Source of the DNA: Prevotella sp.
Lineage (GTDB): Bacteria; Bacteroidota; Bacteroidia; Bacteroidales; Bacteroidaceae
DNA length: 64,000 nt
Reading direction: 5' to 3'
NCBI GenBank assembly: GCA_017470345.1
Contig: JAFUEP010000024.1
Location: 62,001-126,000 of the forward strand
A program made the translations under genes and the position numbers. Position 1 is the stretch's first letter, and each line of letters starts with the position of its first letter. This document shows, piece by piece, positions 58,871-64,000 of this stretch. The notes beneath the pieces are model-generated. The model was not told the origin of the DNA and ran no database searches. It saw only the letters and a program-made list of their open reading frames with translations.

Positions 58871-60730
58871 TTAATGGTCATCGTCGTCGGTATTGACTAT
58901 TACGGTGGCGTTCAGTGTGGCAGCCAGATTGTCTATCTTCAGGTGATGGGTGGTGTCGCCCGTCGACCCGCTGTTGAGCGTAAACTCGTCAGTGACGCGT
59001 GCCGCAGCCTTCAGACGGATGCCGTCGAGCTGGCGGAAGGCATCGGCAGTGCTGAACGTCAGTGTCGCAGTGAGATGTGTCTGTCCCTTTGCGGCCACCT
59101 TGTTCTGACCTTGCCCGTTATCAATATTGACGGCCATGCCACGCACGGGGTTGCCATCAATGTCGACAGGAATGATGTCGAGGGTCAGTTCGGCAGGTAT
59201 CGTATTCGTCACGTCGGCCTCTATCAGCACCATTGCCGAACGCGCATCGTAGAGGTCGACATCCTCCAGGTCGCCGGCCCAGCCCGTGATGGAGTCAGTG
59301 TAGCTGATGTAGGAATCGCGCCCCAGCGCCAGGTCGGCCCGGAACTCATAGCTCGGCTCGAAAGCATAGGGATGGCCGAGCAGGATGGTGGCCTGCTCAC
59401 CCGTGCGTGTCGTGGCAGAGCAGGTGAAGTCGATATGGTCAGGGATGCTGCTGAGCAGCGTGCTGAGGTCGTCCTGCACGATCGTCTGGTAGCCGGCATA
59501 GGCTGCTTCGGAGCGTGGACGACGGCTGATGACGATATGGGACGTCTGGTTGGGCTTGACCTCGATGCCCCGGACGTCCACCGAACGGGTGGTGCCGTCG
59601 CTGAAACAGGAGGTCAGCGTGCCGTCGACCAGTCCTGTCAGAGGCAGGTTACTCCAAATGTGGAGCTGGATGATGGGGTCGCTGATGTTGAGCACGACGT
59701 CGGGGTCGTCAAGGAAGCTGGGCACATTGTCGATGGTGACGCTGCCCACCTTGAGGTCGATCTCGGGCCGGAACTCGCCGGTCACCGTCAGGAACTGGAC
59801 GGCCCCGAACTCAAGATGGCTGTCAATGCGGAACGACATGTCGTGGCGCAGGACGGCCGGGTCGGTGACGACCGTGGACTGGTCGAATTTGACAAGGGCC
59901 TCCACCTGTCCCTTCATGCGCACCTGTCCGAGCATCGTGCCATCAGAATCGGAATAGCGCGAATAGGCCAGGTAGTTGACGTCGTCGGGCCGTCCGCCTT
60001 CAGTGAACCGGAGCCCCTCGACGATGACGTCGAAGACGAGCGGTTCCGACGTCACGACGCCCTCAAACCTGATGTCGTTGCCGTCCATCGCCACCCGCTG
60101 AGTGTTCTGCAGCACCCTGACGCCGCCTTCCCTCAGCATCAGATAGTCAGGCAGCACCGCCGTCAGCTCTGCAATCTCATGAACGACGGCGGCCAGGTCA
60201 TTGCTGAAGGTGAGCGTGAGCTTCACGCTAGTCGCGTTGACCTTTGCCTCGGTGAGGCTGACGACGTCGCCATAGAGACCGTCCTCCAGGATGTCGAAGG
60301 TCTGGATGGTCTTGCGCACCTGCTTCATCTGGGGAGCCTTGGCGCGGGCCAAGTCAGGGCGGTCGATGCCCAAGTCCTCGAATGTCAGCTCGAACAGATT
60401 CGGCGAGAAGTCGCCTTCCGACGAAGTCACTGTGATGGGCGAGACGTGGATGGTCGAGACACCACTCTCCTCACCTTCCTGATAAAAAAAGTAATGACCG
60501 TCGCGAGGATCGATTTTCACACATCCTGTCGTGTCGATGTTGAAGACTTCATCGAGTGAAATCTCGTGGGTGGAGTTGTTGGTGGGCAGCTTGAAGTCGC
60601 GGAATACCAGCCCGACGGTCGAATCAATGTCGTCGAAGTCGATGCCGTCTATTTTCTGGCAACCACCAAGACTGACAGCCACCACGGTTAACCACACAGG
60701 CGTCAACCATTTAAAGATAGTTTTGTCCAT
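58871..60730 (-). CDS. Large lipoprotein of unknown function, partner of DUF5723
   Basis: 619 residues with a type II signal peptide (lipobox LGGC, Cys24). The rest is beta-rich, with repeated Ig/adhesin-like strands and no catalytic motif (phrases SEGDFSPNLFELTFEDLGID and LLSSIPDHIDFTCSATTRTG). It is transcribed from TAACTTTG at 60801-60794 and directly precedes the DUF5723 barrel gene. Conserved pairing of such genes suggests a barrel with an attached surface or periplasmic lipoprotein, which is inference. Confidence 0.75.
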   Translation of the reverse strand: MDKTIFKWLTPVWLTVVAVSLGGCQKIDGIDFDDIDSTVGLVFRDFKLPTNNSTHEISLDEVFNIDTTGCVKIDPRDGHYFFYQEGEESGVSTIHVSPITVTSSEGDFSPNLFELTFEDLGIDRPDLARAKAPQMKQVRKTIQTFDILEDGLYGDVVSLTEAKVNATSVKLTLTFSNDLAAVVHEIAELTAVLPDYLMLREGGVRVLQNTQRVAMDGNDIRFEGVVTSEPLVFDVIVEGLRFTEGGRPDDVNYLAYSRYSDSDGTMLGQVRMKGQVEALVKFDQSTVVTDPAVLRHDMSFRIDSHLEFGAVQFLTVTGEFRPEIDLKVGSVTIDNVPSFLDDPDVVLNISDPIIQLHIWSNLPLTGLVDGTLTSCFSDGTTRSVDVRGIEVKPNQTSHIVISRRPRSEAAYAGYQTIVQDDLSTLLSSIPDHIDFTCSATTRTGEQATILLGHPYAFEPSYEFRADLALGRDSYISYTDSITGWAGDLEDVDLYDARSAMVLIEADVTNTIPAELTLDIIPVDIDGNPVRGMAVNIDNGQGQNKVAAKGQTHLTATLTFSTADAFRQLDGIRLKAAARVTDEFTLNSGSTGDTTHHLKIDNLAATLNATVIVNTDDDDH

Positions 60731-60793
60731 GTATTTTTTAGTGAGTTAAAGCTTGCTTTAATTTGTTTTATAAGCGATTCTGTCTTTTGTGTG

Positions 60794-60801
60794 CAAAGTT
60801 A
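60794..60801 (-). promoter_or_regulatory. -7 element of the lipoprotein-DUF5723 operon
   Basis: TAACTTTG on the minus strand, 63 bases before the ATG. Confidence 0.6.
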
Positions 60802-60871
60802 ATGTTTTTTTTCAAAAAAAGCCTTCGTTTGATTCTTTTTTTCTTAATCATAGCAAAAAAAACCTATTTAT

Positions 60872-60902
60872 TTTGTCGTTTAAAGAAAAAAGCGTAACTT
60901 TG
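60872..60902 (+). promoter_or_regulatory. Promoter of the TlpA-DUF6029-Omp28 operon
   Basis: TTTG at 60872-60875 and TAACTTTG at 60895-60902, spaced 19 bases, 29 bases before the ATG. Confidence 0.85.
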
Positions 60903-60931
60903 CCCTCGCATTATAATAAAAACGTATAATT

Positions 60932-61423
60932 ATGAAGAAATTAATGATCCTCGCAGCCATGATGGCTATGGTCGGCTCGGCCTTTGCCCAGATGCCGAAA
61001 GTGACCCTGAAAGACATTTCCGGAAAGGCCATCTCGACGGATACGCTCTCCAACAATGGGAAGCCTTTCATCATCGACTTCTTTGCCACCTGGTGCAAGC
61101 CCTGCAACCGCGAGCTCGACGCCATTGCCGAGGTCTACGACGAGTGGGTGGAGGAGACCGGCGTGAAGATCTTCGCCGTCTCCATCGACCAGGCTCAGAA
61201 CATCAACAAGGTGAAGCCCCTCGTCGACAACCACGGATGGGACTACGACGTGCTGCTCGACCCCAATAGCGACCTGAAGCGCGCCCTGGGCATCCAGATG
61301 ATCCCCTACACGCTCATCGTCGACGGCAAGGGCCAGATCGTCTATAAGCACAACGGCTACACCGACGGCGCCGAGCAGGAGCTCATCGAGAAGGTGCGCG
61401 AGCTGGTGAAGAGTGAAGAGTGA
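60932..61423 (+). CDS. TlpA-like periplasmic thiol-disulfide oxidoreductase
   Basis: 163 residues with signal peptide KLMILAAMMAMVGSAFAQ. The thioredoxin fold has the redox motif FFATWCKPCNRE (Cys55, Cys58) and the cis-Pro in MIPYTLIVDGKGQ, as in TlpA/ResA proteins that reduce disulfides in the periplasm. The last residues, VKSEE, and the stop codon are encoded by a GTGAAGAGTGAAGAGTGA microrepeat. It is first in an operon with DUF6029 and an Omp28 lipoprotein that carries its own CxxC, so it may serve as electron donor for these surface proteins. Confidence 0.92.
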   Translation: MKKLMILAAMMAMVGSAFAQMPKVTLKDISGKAISTDTLSNNGKPFIIDFFATWCKPCNRELDAIAEVYDEWVEETGVKIFAVSIDQAQNINKVKPLVDNHGWDYDVLLDPNSDLKRALGIQMIPYTLIVDGKGQIVYKHNGYTDGAEQELIEKVRELVKSEE

Positions 61424-61446
61424 AAAGTGAAGAATTTGCTTCCGCC
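61406..61446. repeat. GTGAAGAGTGAAAAGTGAAG microrepeat covering the tlpA-like 3' end
   Basis: The repeat continues AATTTGCTTCCGCC and matches one arm of the element inside the GH106 gene (43976-44000 and the complement at 44021). It supplies the last codons and the stop at 61421-61423. Confidence 0.88.
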
Positions 61447-61464
61447 TGAAATTCAACGAAAGTA

Positions 61465-63222
61465 GTGAAAAACCATATGTTTAGACAGCTATCAAGGCTC
61501 TCCTGTCTGGTGTGCTGCGGCATTGCCGCAGCAACGACCGTCAGCGCACAGACCGACGACAACAAGCTGACCCTCTCGGGCTCCATACAGAGCGACATGC
61601 TCGTGCCCCAGGCCGACGACAAGATCGGCGCCGAGAAGACCGAAGACTTCCTGACCAACACCTACGTCGACCTCATGCTGCAGCACCGCGACTTCGAGGC
61701 CGGCGCCCGCCTGGAGTATCTGGAGCACCCGATGCCCGGATTCGAGAAGGACTTCAAGGGCTGGGGCGTGCCCAACTTCTACCTGAAGGGCAAGCTCTCG
61801 TGGGCCGAGCTCACCGTCGGCACCTTCTACGAGCAGTTCGGCTCAGGATTCATCCTCCGCACCTATGAGGAGCGCTCGCTCGGCATCGACAACTCGCTGC
61901 TCGGCGGCCGCCTGCTGCTCAAGCCCCTGCAGGGCGTGCAGATGAAGGTGCTCGGCGGCCACCAGCGCCGCTACTGGGACCACAACAAGTCGTGGATCTC
62001 GGGCGCCGACCTGGAGCTGACCGTCAGCGACTGGATCCCCTCGATGCAGCAGAGCGGCACGACGCTCACCCTGGGCGGCTCGTGGGTCAACAAGCACGAG
62101 GAGCCCGGCACGTTCCAGCGCACTGAGGCCGTCAGGGACACCACGGCCCACACGACGACCATCACCACATGGCAGATGAACCAGCCGCGCTACGTCAACG
62201 CTTGGGACGCCCGCGCCAACCTCAACACGGGCAATTTCTCGCTCCTGCTGGAGTATGCCCAGAAGACTGACGACCCGACCTTCGCCAACGGATATATCTT
62301 CAAGAAGGGCGAGGTGGCCATGCTCTCGACCAGCTACTCGCGCAAGGGCCTCAGCCTCCTGCTCCAGGCCAAGCGCTCGGAGAACATGGCCTTCAAGAGC
62401 GACCGCACCGTCATCGGCACCTCGTCGGCCATCAACCACCTGCCCGCCTTCACCCAGGACCAGACCTACGCACTGGCCGCCCTCTATCCCTACGCCACGC
62501 AGCTGGCCGACGGCGAGTGGGCCTACCAGGCCGAGCTGGGCTACAACTTCAAGCGCAAGACGGCCCTGGGCGGCAAGTACGGCATGAACCTCAAGGTGAA
62601 CTACTCATACGTCCGCGCCATCGACCGCAAGTTCATCGACGGACAGCAGCGCCACGCCATCGGCGGCACCACCGACCTGGCCGGCACCAGCGGCTACACC
62701 TCGAAATGGCTCAAGTGGGGCGACCACACCTACTATCAGGACCTCGACATCCAGCTCTCGCGCAAGTTCTCGAAAGCCTTCAAGCTCAACCTCATGTACA
62801 TGAACCAGCGCTACAACAAGACGCAGATCGAGGGCCACGGCGGCATGATCCACAGCGACATCTTCGTCGCCGACGGTAAGTATCAGTTCTCGCCCAAGAC
62901 CACCCTGCGCGTCGAGGCACAGTATCTGTCGACATCGCAGGACGAGGGCGACTGGGTCTACGGACTGGCCGAGCTCTCGCTCGCTCCCCACTGGATGATC
63001 ACCCTGAGCGACATGTGGAACGTGGGCGACAGCGACCCGCTCTACTACAAGGAGAACACCCACTACCACTACTATCAGGGACTCATCACCTACAACGTAG
63101 GCTCCCACCGCCTGCAGGCCGGCTACGGCCGCACCCGCGCCGGCTACAACTGCTCGGGTGGCGTCTGCCGATGGATTCCCGCCCAGAAGGGCTTCACGCT
63201 CTCCTACAACTACAACTTCTAA
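61465..63222 (+). CDS. DUF6029 family outer-membrane protein
   Basis: 585 residues with a signal peptide (LSCLVCCGIAAATTVSA). The body is a series of alternating amphipathic strands ending in the aromatic FTLSYNYNF, the mark of an outer-membrane beta-barrel. The phrases FYLKGKLSWAELTVGTFYEQ and FGSGFILRTYEERSLGIDNS are typical of DUF6029, found in Bacteroidales next to TlpA-like and Omp28 genes. Function is unknown; it could be the surface or transport partner for the adjacent lipoprotein. The first ATG at 61465 is used; MFRQLS at 61477 is possible. Confidence 0.85.
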   Translation: MKNHMFRQLSRLSCLVCCGIAAATTVSAQTDDNKLTLSGSIQSDMLVPQADDKIGAEKTEDFLTNTYVDLMLQHRDFEAGARLEYLEHPMPGFEKDFKGWGVPNFYLKGKLSWAELTVGTFYEQFGSGFILRTYEERSLGIDNSLLGGRLLLKPLQGVQMKVLGGHQRRYWDHNKSWISGADLELTVSDWIPSMQQSGTTLTLGGSWVNKHEEPGTFQRTEAVRDTTAHTTTITTWQMNQPRYVNAWDARANLNTGNFSLLLEYAQKTDDPTFANGYIFKKGEVAMLSTSYSRKGLSLLLQAKRSENMAFKSDRTVIGTSSAINHLPAFTQDQTYALAALYPYATQLADGEWAYQAELGYNFKRKTALGGKYGMNLKVNYSYVRAIDRKFIDGQQRHAIGGTTDLAGTSGYTSKWLKWGDHTYYQDLDIQLSRKFSKAFKLNLMYMNQRYNKTQIEGHGGMIHSDIFVADGKYQFSPKTTLRVEAQYLSTSQDEGDWVYGLAELSLAPHWMITLSDMWNVGDSDPLYYKENTHYHYYQGLITYNVGSHRLQAGYGRTRAGYNCSGGVCRWIPAQKGFTLSYNYNF

Positions 63223-63241
63223 ACAAAAGCCCCCAACAGAG

Positions 63242-64000
63242 ATGAAAAACCGACATAACCTCATCGCCGCCGCTGTCCTCCTGTGCTGCAATGTCGTCGC
63301 AGCGCTCACCGCCTGCTCCGACATCGACGAGAACGAGCGCATGGTGGCCGTCAGCACACGCGTCGTCGTCGACTCCATCCCCCAGCCCGTCGAGGTCGAC
63401 AGCCTCTGGGATGCGCCCGTCGAGCCCATTGAGCGCCGCGTGCTCATCGAGGACCACACGGGCCAGAAGTGCCCCAACTGTCCTGACGCCGCCCGGCTCA
63501 TCCACACCTTCCAGCTGAGCTACGGCGACCGCATCGTCCCCGTGGCCATCCACTCGCAGATGCAGGGCATCATGGAGCCGGCCGGACTGGGCAATGAGCT
63601 CGGCAACACCTATTATAATTATTGGAAGATGGAGTATAAGCCCGCCGGACTCGTCAACCGCCTCGACGGCGGCGACGGACGCGTGCTCGACAAGACCATC
63701 TGGGACTTCGCCGTCACCTATGCCCTCAGCATGGAGACGCCCCTCGACATCCGCGTCAAGGCCAGCCAGGCCGACGACGACCCGACGAAGGCCGAGGTCG
63801 ACGTGAAGGTCATCTGCACCCGCGAGGGCCAGTCGGCCAGCGGCAAGCTGCAGGTGTGGATCACCGAGGACGGCATCATCGCCGAGCAGGACGACATGGG
63901 CAAGCACATCGCCGACTATGAGCACAACCACGTGCTGCGCGCCGCCGTCAACGGCGACTGGGGCGAGGACGTCAGCGTCAGCGGACTGGGCGACGCCCGC
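63242..64000 (+). CDS. Omp28-related lipoprotein (partial, 3' end outside window)
   Basis: 253 residues are present. A lipoprotein signal ends LTAC (lipobox). RRVLIEDHTGQKCPNCPDAA carries a CxxC near residues 77-80, the same motif as in the larger secreted gene at 6699, and PVAIHSQMQG follows as in Omp28 proteins. It starts 19 bases after the DUF6029 stop. The CxxC makes it a plausible partner of the TlpA-like protein at the start of the operon. The C-terminus is not seen. Confidence 0.9.
   Translation, partial: MKNRHNLIAAAVLLCCNVVAALTACSDIDENERMVAVSTRVVVDSIPQPVEVDSLWDAPVEPIERRVLIEDHTGQKCPNCPDAARLIHTFQLSYGDRIVPVAIHSQMQGIMEPAGLGNELGNTYYNYWKMEYKPAGLVNRLDGGDGRVLDKTIWDFAVTYALSMETPLDIRVKASQADDDPTKAEVDVKVICTREGQSASGKLQVWITEDGIIAEQDDMGKHIADYEHNHVLRAAVNGDWGEDVSVSGLGDAR

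Overview
The window reads as chromosomal DNA from a GC-rich member of the Bacteroidales, most likely Prevotellaceae. The evidence is the TAnnTTTG -7 promoter element with a TTTG/TTG element 19 bases upstream in front of many genes, near absence of Shine-Dalgarno sites, and families typical of this order (DUF4271, DUF5107, DUF5723, DUF6029, DUF3667, Omp28, a hybrid two-component regulator). Several secreted proteins also end in the short '(Y/F)xLQGxR...GLYIxNGKK' type tail common in Prevotella. No ribosomal RNA, integrase, recognisable IS transposase or CRISPR array was found.

Layout. 0-8.5 kb: DEAD-box helicase (partial), LOG-family protein, a TPR/AraC-type membrane regulator divergent from two large secreted proteins. 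8.5-13.3 kb (minus): tyrS, PfkB kinase, flavodiiron protein and DAACS symporter, one likely operon. 13.6-18.1 kb (plus): GH127-type arabinofuranosidase, DUF3667 membrane protein, lipoprotein and a truncated C13 peptidase. 18.1-21.8 kb (minus): metK, DUF4271, hemD, rnpA, yidD operon. 22.3-27.4 kb (minus): DUF4468, M16 peptidase, XRE regulator and DUF2975. 27.5-29.2 kb: a lower-GC AAA ATPase gene bracketed by two 70-base direct hairpin repeats. 29.4-31.5 kb: a Big2-repeat surface protein with a damaged start. 31.5-32.7 kb: a gene-free, repeat-rich stretch. 32.7-56.7 kb: a pectin (rhamnogalacturonan I) utilisation region: sugar MFS transporter, DUF5107/TPR protein, hybrid two-component regulator, GH106 rhamnosidase, secreted helical protein, PL11 lyase, GH43-GH28 fusion, two paralogous proteins built from a repeated module, and a 58-residue peptide. 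No SusC/SusD pair is in the window. 57-64 kb: tRNA-Arg(CCU), DUF5723 plus lipoprotein, then TlpA-like thioredoxin, DUF6029 and Omp28 lipoprotein.

The most unusual signal is the repeat content. Five intergenic arrays have an exact 21-base period with a palindromic core; three share a recognisable word and two of them share an exact 16-mer (AAATCACGACGTGACG), although each locus has its own version. A sixth array has a 22-base period. Separately, palindromic or microrepeat sequences of the kind normally seen between genes lie in frame inside at least four carbohydrate-metabolism genes, form the C-terminus of the TlpA protein, and supply the TTG start of rnpA. This looks like an active, coding-compatible repeat-expansion process, comparable in outcome to the Rickettsia palindromic elements.
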